Assembly: GCF_001623075.1 (NCBI RefSeq)
Contig: NZ_LMCF01000016.1
Span: 62,001-126,000 of the forward strand
DNA: 64,000 nt
Source: Pseudovibrio sp. Ad37
Lineage (GTDB): Bacteria > Pseudomonadota > Alphaproteobacteria > Rhizobiales > Stappiaceae
Direction: 5' to 3'
A program made the position numbers and the translations under genes. Positions 47,100 to 54,951 of the stretch are shown piece by piece. Position 1 is the first letter of the stretch, and each line of letters begins with the position of its first letter. A model generated the notes under the pieces. The model was not told where the DNA came from and did no database searches. It saw only the letters and a list, made by a program, of their open reading frames with translations.

Positions 47100-48521
47100 A
47101 TGGCTACCAATCGGACCTATGACCAAATCCAGGTCGGAGATTCCGTCACTCGCTCCCGCATCTGTACAGCAAACGATCTTTACGTTTTTGCGCACGCGTC
47201 TGGCAACATCAATCCACTGCATCTGCCAAACGCGCAGTGGGAAGGCATTGAGAAGAAAGATGGCCCATCCGCACCGTTCATGTGGGGCGCTACTCTGATT
47301 TCAGCAGTCGTCGGCAACTACCTCCCAGGTCCTGGCTGCGTATACCGCGATCAGACACTTTCCTTCCATAACAAGGTGAAAGTGGATCAAGTTCTCGACG
47401 TCACTGTAACCGTTCTGGAAAAACTGCCAGATAACATCATCCGCCTTGCAACAAGTGTGAAAGTTGATGATGGCACTCTGGTTGCTGAAGGTGAAGCTCG
47501 GGTAGAAGCACCAACTAAGTCAATCTCTTACGATGCAGAAGAGCTGCCAGGCCTGCTGATGAAGCGCCACCAGCACTTTGATCGTCTCGTTGCAACTGCT
47601 GCCCAGCTGCCAGCAATCCCGACTTCTGTTGTGTGTCCAGACGATGCAAACTCCCTCGGTGGTGCAGTCATGGCCGCTCAGGCTGGCCTGATCATTCCGA
47701 TCCTGTGTGGTCCTGAAAAACGCATTCAGGCTGCTGCTGAAAAAATCGGTGCAGACATCTCCGGTTACGAGTTGATCGACACACCTGATGAAGGTTCTGC
47801 GGCTGCTAAAGCTGTTGCATTGGTTCATGAAGGCCGCGTACGGTCCGTTATGAAGGGGCACCTTCATACAGATGACCTGCTGCGCCACGTTGTGAAGCGC
47901 GAAGGTGGTCTGCGCACCAAACGTCGCCTGTCACATGCGTTCGTAATGGATGTTCCAGGTCGTGAAACACCGCTCATCGTCTCTGATGCGGCAATCAACA
48001 TTGCACCAGACCTGATGTCAAAAGTTGATATCACTCAGAACGCAATCGACGTTGCTCGTGCTATCGGCATTGAGCCTCCAAAAGTCGGCATCCTGTCCGC
48101 TCTTGAAACCGTAAACCCGGCGATCCCATCCACCATCGATGCAGCTGTGCTGTCCAAGATGGCTGAGCGTGGTCAGATCAAAGGCGGTATCGTTGACGGT
48201 CCTCTGGCGATGGATAACGCGATTGACCTTGAAGCTGCTCGCACCAAAGGCATCGAATCCGTTGTTGCAGGTCGCGCAGAAGTGCTGATCGTGCCAAATC
48301 TCGAAGCTGGCAACATGGTTGTGAAAGAGCTGACCTTCCTTGCTCATGCAGAAACAGCTGGCCTTGTAACCGGTGCACGCGTGCCAATCATCCTCACCAG
48401 CCGCGCTGACAACGATCGTGCGCGTCTCGTTTCTTGTGCTCTGGCATCCATGTACGACTACTACCTACGCAACGGTGCTGCGTATGTTGGTGAACAGGAT
48501 CTGGCAGAAGCTGCAGAGTAA
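47100..48521 (+). CDS. Bifunctional MaoC-like enoyl-CoA hydratase / phosphate acetyltransferase
   Basis: A 473-residue fusion. The N-terminal hot-dog MaoC-like domain spans about residues 1-145 (VTRSRICTANDLYVFAHASGNINPLH carries the hydratase Asp/His motif). The C-terminal PTA/PTB domain spans 155-473 (VMKGHLHTDDLLRHVV, HAFVMDVPGRETPL, VDGPLAMDNAID). It makes acyl phosphate from acyl-CoA, and acetate kinase follows 25 bases downstream, completing ATP formation from acyl-CoA. AGAGG precedes the ATG at 47100. The fusion is established in alphaproteobacteria; acetyl versus butyryl preference is not readable. Confidence 0.92.
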   Translation: MATNRTYDQIQVGDSVTRSRICTANDLYVFAHASGNINPLHLPNAQWEGIEKKDGPSAPFMWGATLISAVVGNYLPGPGCVYRDQTLSFHNKVKVDQVLDVTVTVLEKLPDNIIRLATSVKVDDGTLVAEGEARVEAPTKSISYDAEELPGLLMKRHQHFDRLVATAAQLPAIPTSVVCPDDANSLGGAVMAAQAGLIIPILCGPEKRIQAAAEKIGADISGYELIDTPDEGSAAAKAVALVHEGRVRSVMKGHLHTDDLLRHVVKREGGLRTKRRLSHAFVMDVPGRETPLIVSDAAINIAPDLMSKVDITQNAIDVARAIGIEPPKVGILSALETVNPAIPSTIDAAVLSKMAERGQIKGGIVDGPLAMDNAIDLEAARTKGIESVVAGRAEVLIVPNLEAGNMVVKELTFLAHAETAGLVTGARVPIILTSRADNDRARLVSCALASMYDYYLRNGAAYVGEQDLAEAAE

Positions 48522-48546
48522 TTTCGGGATAGCTGAGAAAACAATA

Positions 48547-49728
48547 ATGACAATCGAAACAATCCTTGTACTGAACGCTGGGTCTTCCTCCATCAAATTC
48601 CAGTTGTTCAAAGGCGAAGAAAGTGTGCTTTCCGGCCAGATCGACGGTTTGGGAGCATCTGCTTGGGTTAAAGGCAAATCCGCTGAAGGCGCAACGATCA
48701 TGGATCGTGCGCTCTCAGACGAAGAAGCACAGAACCACAACACGGCTCTGCAGGTTATCCTTGCTCTGCTGAAAGAGTTCGATCCGAACCTCGAAGTGGA
48801 CGCTATTGGTCACCGTGTGGTTCATGGCTCTTCCAAATATTCTGCACCTGTGCTGGTCACTGAAGAAGTTGCCGCGGAACTTGAAACATTCAATCCGCTT
48901 GCACCTCTGCATAACCCGCATAACCTTGCAGGTATTGCTGGGTCCAAAGCGGCATTCCCGGGCAAGCCGAACGTTGCGTGTTTTGACACCGCGTTCCACC
49001 GCACGCAGGAATTCAAGAACGAAGCCTACGCGATCCCGACCAAATACTACGACGAAGGCATTCGTCGCTATGGTATGCACGGCCAGTCCTTCCACTTCAT
49101 CGCGGAAGAGCTGCACAACGTGGCGCCAGAAGTGGCAGATGGCAAAGTTGTCGTCGCTCACCTCGGCAACGGCGCATCCATGTGTGCGATCAAAAATGGC
49201 AAATCTGTCACCACCACCATGGGCTTTACCCCGGTTGATGGTTTGGCAATGGGCACACGTTCCGGTTTGATCGATCCGGGTGTCATCTTCTACCTGATGG
49301 AAGAAAAAGGCATGTCCGTGAAAGAAGTCGCGAACCTGCTGAACAAGGAATCCGGCATGAAGGGTCTTTCCGGCATCTCGCAGGATATGCGTGATCTGGA
49401 AAATTCTGACAGCCCTGATGCAAAACGCGCACTCGACTATTACGACAACCGCATCAAGCGCGAGCTGGGTGCTCTGGTTGCTGTCATGGGTGGTCTGGAC
49501 GCAATCGTCTTCACCGGTGGCATCGGCGAGAATTCCTCTCAAACCCGCGCTGGTGTTTGTAAGGGCCTTGAGTTCCTCGGCGTAGAAATCGACGAAGAAG
49601 CCAACAAGGCGCGCGCGAAGGAAGCAATCACAATTTCCAAAGCATCTTCCAAGGTTAAGGTCATGGCGATCCCAACCAACGAAGAAGCCATGATTGCTCG
49701 CCAGACCCGCGCGATTTGCGAGTCGTAA
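48547..49728 (+). CDS. ackA: Acetate kinase
   Basis: A 393-residue enzyme of the acetate/propionate kinase family. Signatures: VLNAGSSSIKFQ (N-terminal), GHRVVHGSSKY, VVAHLGNGASMCAI, GLAMGTRSGLIDPG and VFTGGIGENSSQTR. It phosphorylates acetate or makes ATP from acetyl phosphate supplied by the upstream fusion. The ATG at 48547 gives the normal start; 58 earlier in-frame codons overlap the pta gene. A strong terminator follows. Confidence 0.95.
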   Translation: MTIETILVLNAGSSSIKFQLFKGEESVLSGQIDGLGASAWVKGKSAEGATIMDRALSDEEAQNHNTALQVILALLKEFDPNLEVDAIGHRVVHGSSKYSAPVLVTEEVAAELETFNPLAPLHNPHNLAGIAGSKAAFPGKPNVACFDTAFHRTQEFKNEAYAIPTKYYDEGIRRYGMHGQSFHFIAEELHNVAPEVADGKVVVAHLGNGASMCAIKNGKSVTTTMGFTPVDGLAMGTRSGLIDPGVIFYLMEEKGMSVKEVANLLNKESGMKGLSGISQDMRDLENSDSPDAKRALDYYDNRIKRELGALVAVMGGLDAIVFTGGIGENSSQTRAGVCKGLEFLGVEIDEEANKARAKEAITISKASSKVKVMAIPTNEEAMIARQTRAICES

Positions 49729-49760
49729 TCGACCTAAAAGTGGTGTTGATCACAGCGTTT

Positions 49761-49801
49761 AAGCCGCACTTTTCTTAAAGGAGAAGTGCGGCTTCTTTTT
49801 T
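49761..49801 (+). terminator. Terminator after ackA
   Basis: AAGCCGCACTT (49761-49771) pairs perfectly with AAGTGCGGCTT (49784-49794), followed by CTTTTTT. Confidence 0.88.
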
Positions 49802-49882
49802 GTTTGCCTATACGTACAAGAGCAGACAGGATAGTTGCACAAACATATTTGCATAGGTTGAATTATCAAAATAAGTTATATA

Positions 49883-50404
49883 TTGAGGCGTGCATCTCTA
49901 TTATATATAGCTTCAATAAACACTGGCATTCCTATGATCATCGCTGCAACTACATTAGCGCTACCAGCCTCTTTGCAGGCTGCTGAGCTGCGTCTGGTGG
50001 AATACCATCAAAGAAATTTAGCCTACATCATTGTACCTCGGACAGATAAGAAACTGCCTGCACTTGTGTTGTTTCATGACTGGGCAGGATTGACCGAAGA
50101 AGCAATCCTGCAAGCTGCGAAAATCGCAGAACAAGGCTATGCAGTGTTCCTTCCTGATCTGTTTGGTGGCAAGGCCCCACAGTCAAAAGAAGAAGCTCAG
50201 CCACTGGTTGAAGCGATCCTGGAAACGGACCATCAGCAAGAGCTTATGGCAAATGTCCATTCAGGTTTGCAGGTGCTGGAAAATGTTGAAGAAGTAGAGC
50301 CAGTGGACGTCTCCATTTCTGGTCTTGGTATTGGTGAACAGGTTGCCAGTTACATCTCAAAAAGTGATATGACGCCCGCGCTGCCAATGCTCACCCATGC
50401 ATAA
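49883..50404 (+). pseudogene. Truncated dienelactone hydrolase-like protein
   Basis: Up to 173 residues (TTG start; ATG 49934 possible) with a signal-like N-terminus ending SLQAAE and the first half of a dienelactone hydrolase fold: PALVLFHDWAGLTEEAILQAAKIAEQGYAVFLPDLFGG. The nucleophile elbow, normally G-x-C-x-G, reads SGLGIGEQ, so the Cys is missing. The chain ends before the Asp and His of the triad (family length is about 230-290). It is either a remnant or a repurposed non-catalytic protein. Confidence 0.6.
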
Positions 50405-50510
50405 GTCAGCGTGTCCGGCTGATTGCATTTTGTAATCCCACGCATTGCATCCCGCATGCTGAGACAATACTACTGGGCCAACTCAATCTTTATATCTGAA
50501 GGAGGGGCTC

Positions 50511-51128
50511 ATGTCCTCACCGGTCACTGCTGTCGTGTTTGATATTGGCAATGTCTTGATCTCTTGGGATCCGGAGAACCTGTATAAGGACTTGATCCCG
50601 GACGCATCAGAGCGCCAGTTCTTTCTTGATGAAGTTTGCCCCTACGACTGGAATCTGGAGCAAGACAGAGGGCGCCCTTGGGGAGATGCCATCGCCGAAC
50701 GTCTGGCCAAATTTCCTCAGTATGAAGAGTGGATCAAAGCCTATTACGAACGCTGGGAAGAAATGCTGGCCGGCGCGATTGAGGCGAATGTCGCGCTCCT
50801 GAAAGAACTCAAGGATAAGGGCATCTCTCTGTATGCCATCACCAACTTCTCTACTGAGAAGTTCGAGGATGCCAAACGCCTGTTCCCATTCCTTGCGGAC
50901 AGTTTCATCGATACCGTGATCTCTGGCGATGAGAAGCTCCTGAAGCCGGATGCTGCCATCTACAACGTGCTGTTGGAAAGAAATCAGCTTGAAGCATCCA
51001 ACCTCGTCTTCATTGATGACACGCTGAAGAACGTTGAAGCCGCCCAGGGCGTTGGTATGAAAGCGCTCCACTTCTCCGAAGCAGACAAACTCCGCTCAGA
51101 ACTAAAGCAGCTTGGCCTGCCGCTGTAA
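50511..51128 (+). CDS. HAD family hydrolase (subfamily IA, YihX-like)
   Basis: A 205-residue haloacid-dehalogenase-fold hydrolase. Motif I is VVFDIGNVLI (second Asp of DxD replaced by Asn, as in several YihX/epoxide-hydrolase-N relatives), motif II YAITNFS, motif III K in DEKLLKPD, motif IV FIDDTLKN. The cap LYKDLIPDASERQFFLDEVC is of C1 type. GGAGG lies before the ATG. Related enzymes are sugar-phosphate phosphatases; the substrate here is unknown. Confidence 0.88.
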   Translation: MSSPVTAVVFDIGNVLISWDPENLYKDLIPDASERQFFLDEVCPYDWNLEQDRGRPWGDAIAERLAKFPQYEEWIKAYYERWEEMLAGAIEANVALLKELKDKGISLYAITNFSTEKFEDAKRLFPFLADSFIDTVISGDEKLLKPDAAIYNVLLERNQLEASNLVFIDDTLKNVEAAQGVGMKALHFSEADKLRSELKQLGLPL

Positions 51129-51135
51129 GCACTTC

Positions 51136-51182
51136 ACACAACAGGTGAGGGGAGTTCCTACCCCCTCACCTGTTGTGTTTTG
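51136..51182. terminator. Terminator after HAD gene (convergent pair)
   Basis: Arms 51136-51152 and 51162-51178 form 17 perfect base pairs (core CAACAGGTGAGGGG) around nine bases, with TTTT at the 3' end. The gene on the other strand ends at 51213, so it may serve both directions. Confidence 0.88.
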
Positions 51183-51212
51183 AGAAGGATGAGTTCGCAA
51201 ATTAGTGTGAAC

Positions 51213-51641
51213 TCAAAAAGCTCTGCTGATCAAAGCGCCTATTGAGAGGCGAGGCAGTTCAATGCTTTGGAAGAAATCAGGATTGATGTATGGGGCGGAA
51301 ACAAACAAAAGTGGACCTATGATTGCGATAACTAGCAGCCAGTACAGCAGATAGACCCACCATCTGTTATAGGACTTGACCTCAACCTCCTCCTCAAAAT
51401 ACGCAATGCGTGCCGCATCCACCGTGAAAAAGATGGAAAGCAGTGCTTGTAGTACAGAAAGAAGAGTTGCTTGCGTTTGAAAATCGATAAACCTCAAGGG
51501 CGGAAGGCATATCATGGTAATCGAGAGGATCAGGAAAGCCACATACAATGCCAGCCGCTTGAGACGCCCTACATATATGTAGCCACTTGCAAAATAAAAT
51601 TGTAGCAGAAGCGCAATCCACCACTTACGTTTTACCGTCAT
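51213..51641 (-). CDS. Small membrane protein of unknown function
   Basis: A 142-residue protein with about four transmembrane helices: KWWIALLLQFYFASGYIYVG, LALYVAFLILSITMI, LSVLQALLSIFFTVDAARIAY and WWVYLLYWLLVIAIIGPLLF. The opening resembles the TM segments that precede some signal peptidase I domains (RKPWxAxLLSxxxxGxGxxYxG then YNRWWVY), but the catalytic Ser/Lys region is absent, so it may be a shortened relative. That comparison is from memory. I do not recognise a family. Confidence 0.6.
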   Translation of the reverse strand: MTVKRKWWIALLLQFYFASGYIYVGRLKRLALYVAFLILSITMICLPPLRFIDFQTQATLLSVLQALLSIFFTVDAARIAYFEEEVEVKSYNRWWVYLLYWLLVIAIIGPLLFVSAPYINPDFFQSIELPRLSIGALISRAF

Positions 51642-51818
51642 TCCATAACTTCTAATTGCTGATGTCGAGTTACCTCAATCAGTAATGGAAAGTAGGTTCA
51701 ATAGAAACCCTAATCTCTCAGCTTTGCTTGTTCTAGGTGACGTCAGAGAATTTAGGTGCTGTATTGCCAAGAAACTTATCCCCCTCTTCGAAAATGCCCT
51801 TACGCTTGATCTCGTGCC

Positions 51819-52066
51819 CACGCATTCGGGCAGGAGTGGACCGTCCATTCCGCGGCGTGGGTGGGGTTGGGCTGCTGGTACGAGGTAACGTATCGTGTCA
51901 GGAGGTCCGGTGAAGCGCCATACCCTATTGAGACCACAGTGGTATTAGGGAGTTTGGGGTCGTTCCGGAGGGCGTCCGGTGGTGACAGGAAACTGTCAAA
52001 GGTACGGCAACGTGCCAGTGACACGGGAACGTGTCATTCACGTCTGTCCGAGAGGGAGCCCGCGTG
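51819..52066 (+). ncRNA. Candidate structured RNA with tandem GNRA-capped hairpins
   Basis: A closing stem pairs 51819-51822 with 52063-52066 and 51827-51831 with 52058-52062 (nine pairs, four-base bulge). Inside lie consecutive hairpins: 51833-51851 (8 pairs, loop CCG), 51877-51894 (6 pairs, loop AGGTAA), 51923-51950 (CCCTA/TAGGG plus ACCA/TGGT), 51965-51979 (CCGGA/TCCGG), 51983-51998 (6 pairs, loop GAAA), 52001-52016 (6 pairs, loop GCAA), 52017-52038 (9 pairs, loop GGAA) and 52044-52057 (short, loop GAGA). The four GNRA loops exist only when read on +; on - they would be TTTC, TTGC, TTCC and TCTC. It does not show the conserved cores of RNase P RNA, tmRNA, SRP RNA or a group II intron domain V. 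Promoter not evident. Pairings were found by eye. Confidence 0.65.
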
Positions 52067-52085
52067 TTCATGATAAAAGGCCCGG

Positions 52086-52154
52086 GCGAGGCGAACAGCC
52101 AATGCCGAAGAAACATATCTAACAAGTAGCGCAGGCAAAGCCTGTTCGCCTTGC
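52086..52154. repeat. 13-base-pair inverted repeat next to the RNA candidate
   Basis: GCGAGGCGAACAG (52086-52098) pairs with CTGTTCGCCTTGC (52142-52154), 12 Watson-Crick pairs and one G-U, around 43 bases. A competing local hairpin CAGGC-AAA-GCCTG (52132-52144) shares part of the right arm, so two alternative folds are possible. CCCGT-TTA-ACGGG (52159-52171) follows. Confidence 0.55.
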
Positions 52155-52186
52155 TCCACCCGTTTAACGGGATCCTCAAACACAAA

Positions 52187-52210
52187 CACCGCAGGGATGA
52201 TCCAGCGGTG
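52187..52210 (-). terminator. Possible terminator of the DUF4265 gene
   Basis: CACCGC (52187-52192) pairs with GCGGTG (52205-52210). Read on -, it lies 36 bases past the stop of the DUF4265 gene and is followed by a U-rich TTTGTGTTTG. Confidence 0.4.
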
Positions 52211-52245
52211 ATATTCGTGCTTGTCAGTTTAAGCAGGCTGAAATG

Positions 52246-52704
52246 CTAGACCTTATGCCCGCAGTGGCCTTCTTCAAAAGCCCAGATGCCAAGGCCTTCG
52301 CCTTCTTCAAGAATGGAGTAGGCGACGTGGATGTCGACATTTGCCGGAATATCTACGCTGAACAGCGGTGGATCAGCGTCAATGTCCTCGCATGTACAAC
52401 CAAGCTTTTCCAGCTTGGACCACTGCTTGGAGAATTCTTCCGGCTGTGTCGTCTCTTCCACCATGATCCGGTAGGTGGAATGACCCGATGCTTTATCGAC
52501 CCTGTCAAAAACAAGCTGCCCTTTTTGCCGGTTGGCAAGCAGCTCATCACCATTGGCAACGCCGCAAGCAAAGAAGGGTGTGTTTTCAAGCTTGTAGCGA
52601 TTGCCACCGAGCGAGCGTACCCACACAGTTTCACTGTCAATGCCGTGCCAGTCATGTGGATCCAGCTGGAAAACAAGTTTGTGCAGATTGCTATTCTTAT
52701 TCAT
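52246..52704 (-). CDS. DUF4265 domain-containing protein
   Basis: A 152-residue soluble protein matching the DUF4265 pattern: HKLVFQLDPHDWHGIDSETVWVRSLGGNRYKLENTPFFACGVANGDEL is the conserved N-terminal beta domain, and the second half carries an alpha/beta segment ending FEEGHCGHKV. Function unknown; members are scattered and often next to accessory genes. It is monocistronic, with the hairpin-rich region beyond its 3' end. Confidence 0.82.
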   Translation of the reverse strand: MNKNSNLHKLVFQLDPHDWHGIDSETVWVRSLGGNRYKLENTPFFACGVANGDELLANRQKGQLVFDRVDKASGHSTYRIMVEETTQPEEFSKQWSKLEKLGCTCEDIDADPPLFSVDIPANVDIHVAYSILEEGEGLGIWAFEEGHCGHKV

Positions 52705-52851
52705 GGGGCCTCACAAATTCTAAGCGCAATATACTCATGCGTTCCAGCGAAGCAACAAACATCTTGAGGTAATGTGTTCATAGCCTAACAGAGCCGGTTT
52801 TTAGGTTAAGAGGCGCGTTTAAACACGTGGAACCCGCACCGATTAGGCAAG

Positions 52852-52880
52852 AAAAAAGCCGAAGCAATCGCCCCGGCTTT
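52852..52880 (-). terminator. Terminator of dapD
   Basis: AAAGCCG/CGGCTTT arms at 52855-52861 and 52874-52880; on the - strand the hairpin is followed by a U-run (A-run at 52852-52857). It starts 25 bases past the dapD stop. Confidence 0.75.
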
Positions 52881-52904
52881 AATCGATCAGATCTGATCTA
52901 AAAC

Positions 52905-53756
52905 TTAGTCGCGCAGAAGATCGTTCACAGAGGTCTTTGCACGGGTCTGTGCATCAACACGCTTCACGATAACCGCACAGCCCAGGTTTGGACCCGGAGT
53001 GCCGTCTGGAAGCGGTTTGCCTGGCATGGAGCCCGGAACAACAACGGAGTACGCAGGAACTTCACCGTAGAAGATTTCACCGGTCGCGCGGTCGACGATT
53101 TTGGTGGTTGCGGAGATGAACACGCCCATGGAGAGCACTGCGCCTTCACGAACAACAACGCCTTCAACAACCTCGGAGCGAGCGCCGATGAAGCAGTTGT
53201 CTTCAATGATAACCGGACCAGCCTGAAGTGGCTCAAGAACACCACCAATGCCAACGCCGCCGGAAAGGTGAACGTTTTTACCGATCTGAGCGCAAGAACC
53301 AACAGTCACCCAAGTGTCAACCATAGTGCCTTCGTCAACAAACGCACCAAGGTTTACGAAGGAAGGCATCAAAACAGCGGATTTGCCAACGAATGCAGAG
53401 CGACGAACAATGGAACCTGGAACAGCGCGGAAGCCAGCTTCTTCAAAGTCGATAGCGCCCCAGCCGTCAAACTTGGAAGGAACTTTATCCCACCAGGGAG
53501 CTTGATCCGGACCACCTTTGATAATCTGCATTGGGTTCAGGCGGAATGAGAGCAGAACAGCTTTCTTGGCCCACTGATTAACAACCCAATCGCCAGAGGA
53601 TTTTTCCGCAACGCGCAGCTTGCCGTGATCCATAAGGTTCAGTGCGGTGTTTACTGCATCACGCACGTCACCTGTAGTGTCAGTGCTGATGTTGTCACGG
53701 TCATCAAATGCAGCGTTGATGGTGGCCTCAAGGGCAGCAAGATCAATCTGGCTCAT
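52905..53756 (-). CDS. dapD: 2,3,4,5-tetrahydropyridine-2,6-dicarboxylate N-succinyltransferase
   Basis: A 283-residue left-handed beta-helix acyltransferase of lysine/diaminopimelate synthesis, using succinyl-CoA. Hexapeptide repeats run through the middle ([40 protein letters not shown]), and the family-typical SPxxFDxWGAIDFE-like [22 protein letters not shown] precedes them. Length is typical. The succinyl group it adds is removed by DapE, encoded at 19.7 kb. Confidence 0.96.
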   Translation of the reverse strand: MSQIDLAALEATINAAFDDRDNISTDTTGDVRDAVNTALNLMDHGKLRVAEKSSGDWVVNQWAKKAVLLSFRLNPMQIIKGGPDQAPWWDKVPSKFDGWGAIDFEEAGFRAVPGSIVRRSAFVGKSAVLMPSFVNLGAFVDEGTMVDTWVTVGSCAQIGKNVHLSGGVGIGGVLEPLQAGPVIIEDNCFIGARSEVVEGVVVREGAVLSMGVFISATTKIVDRATGEIFYGEVPAYSVVVPGSMPGKPLPDGTPGPNLGCAVIVKRVDAQTRAKTSVNDLLRD

Positions 53757-53866
53757 TGGCGGCAGACTCTCATAATTAATGGGTTTCGAATTAGAGCTAC
53801 CGAGGGGTACGCAAGCCCCAACCAGAAGTCAATACTCTCAGACTTCCGGTTGTCTCATGTATCAAT

Positions 53867-54760
53867 TTAGGTTGCTTCATGTGCCTTGAATGGCTGCTGG
53901 GACTGTTCCATCAGCCATTTGTGGAAGGAAGCTACCGGACGGGTCAAAGGACGGTTCGCATTACGTACAAACCAATAACCGCTTTCCAAAGAAAGGCGCG
54001 GCCAGTCCGGAACCACCAGATGACCTGCAGCCACTTCCTGTTCAACAAAGCGGGTATCAATCGCAATCGCACCCATGCCTGCAACAGCAGCCTGAATAGC
54101 CATGTTCCGGCTTTCAAACATCGCACCAGAGGTCTGATCCGGATGAGGCAGGCCAGTGCCATTCAACCAACGCGGCCAGTCTTCACGTCTGGAGGAGGTA
54201 TGCAGCAACTTCAGTTTATCAAGCAACTTGATATCAGGGTTCGGATCGCCGTTGCTCAGCTGAGGAGCAAAGGCAACAACCAGATCTTCCTGCCAGAGCT
54301 GGTGCCGCTCAACATGCGGCCAGGCCCCATCCCCCAACCGGATTGCGCAATCATAGGACTCCCGGTCAAGGTCCACGACGCGCATACTTGTCGAGATAAG
54401 CAGCTCAATATCCGGATGCTTTTCCTGAAAGTCCGGCAAGCGCGGAATAAGCCAACGTGTTGCAACTGTAGAAAGGGTAGAAATGCGTAACTCAGTCCGG
54501 CTTCTACGCCGGAACGCTTCAACAGCATGCTCGATCTGGTCAAACGAATTGCCGAGATTGGAAGACAGACGCTGCCCTTCTTCCGTCAATGCAAGCCCGC
54601 GGCCATCACGAATAACAAGCGCGGCGCCAAGTTCGTTTTCCAATGATCGGAGTAGGTGCGTCAGGGCTGATGGTGTAACGCCAAGATCCTCTGCGGCACG
54701 AGCTGCTCGACCGTGTTTGGCCAACAGTGAAAATGCGTGTAGCGCGCGCAGTGAAACCAT
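53867..54760 (-). CDS. LysR family transcriptional regulator (GcvA-like)
   Basis: A 297-residue LysR protein: winged helix at about residues 5-62 (LHAFSLLAKHGRAARAAEDLGVTPSALTHLLRSLE) and an effector domain of GcvA/AmpR style (STVATRWLIPRLPDFQEKHPDIELLIST). It lies upstream of dapD on the same strand, 110 bases away. No divergent partner exists, so the target is not evident. A 12-base palindrome lies 59 bases upstream of its start. Confidence 0.92.
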   Translation of the reverse strand: MVSLRALHAFSLLAKHGRAARAAEDLGVTPSALTHLLRSLENELGAALVIRDGRGLALTEEGQRLSSNLGNSFDQIEHAVEAFRRRSRTELRISTLSTVATRWLIPRLPDFQEKHPDIELLISTSMRVVDLDRESYDCAIRLGDGAWPHVERHQLWQEDLVVAFAPQLSNGDPNPDIKLLDKLKLLHTSSRREDWPRWLNGTGLPHPDQTSGAMFESRNMAIQAAVAGMGAIAIDTRFVEQEVAAGHLVVPDWPRLSLESGYWFVRNANRPLTRPVASFHKWLMEQSQQPFKAHEAT

Positions 54761-54818
54761 GACGAATGCCCTTCCTTATGAGTTCTTGAATTAATCTCAA
54801 TAAAGGGAAAAAAGGCAT

Positions 54819-54830
54819 TCGTCTAGACGA
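54819..54830. promoter_or_regulatory. 12-base palindrome upstream of LysR gene
   Basis: TCGTCTAGACGA is fully self-complementary, lies 59 bases before the LysR start, and is a reasonable candidate for an autoregulatory operator. It does not contain a spaced T-N11-A by itself. Confidence 0.35.
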
Positions 54831-54951
54831 TCGTGATATTTTTTCTCTTTGCACCTTATTATGCGCAAAAATTGCAATTTTTGGTCGAAACTGCCCCTAC
54901 AGGAGTTTGAGATGCGAAACAGAGGCACCTTCGTGTTTCGAAGGAATTACT

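Larger units (their letters stand above)
51642..52245. other. 604-bp gene-free stretch rich in hairpins
   Basis: No supported coding sequence on either strand: the short open frames here have no ribosome site and no protein-like pattern. The middle and right parts are GC-rich compared with the flanks and almost fully foldable. See the ncRNA candidate at 51819-52066, the long stem at 52086-52154 and the hairpin at 52187-52210. Nothing recognisable at 51642-51810. Confidence 0.7.

Noticed and set aside
48715-49542. - strand open frame (275 codons) opposite ackA
   Set aside because: Shadow frame; His/Phe/Val-rich and unrelated to any family I know, while acetate kinase signatures are intact on +.
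51685-51888. Short + strand frame (67 codons) at the left edge of the hairpin-rich gap
   Set aside because: No ribosome site, and its 3' half runs through the proposed RNA stems, which explain the sequence better.
51819-52066. RNase P RNA, tmRNA or SRP RNA as an explanation for the structured region
   Set aside because: The conserved cores I know (GAAAGTCCGGGCTCC-like P4 region, a tag reading frame with a T-loop GGTTCGA, or GGTCAGGTCCGGAAGG-like SRP tip) are absent on both strands.
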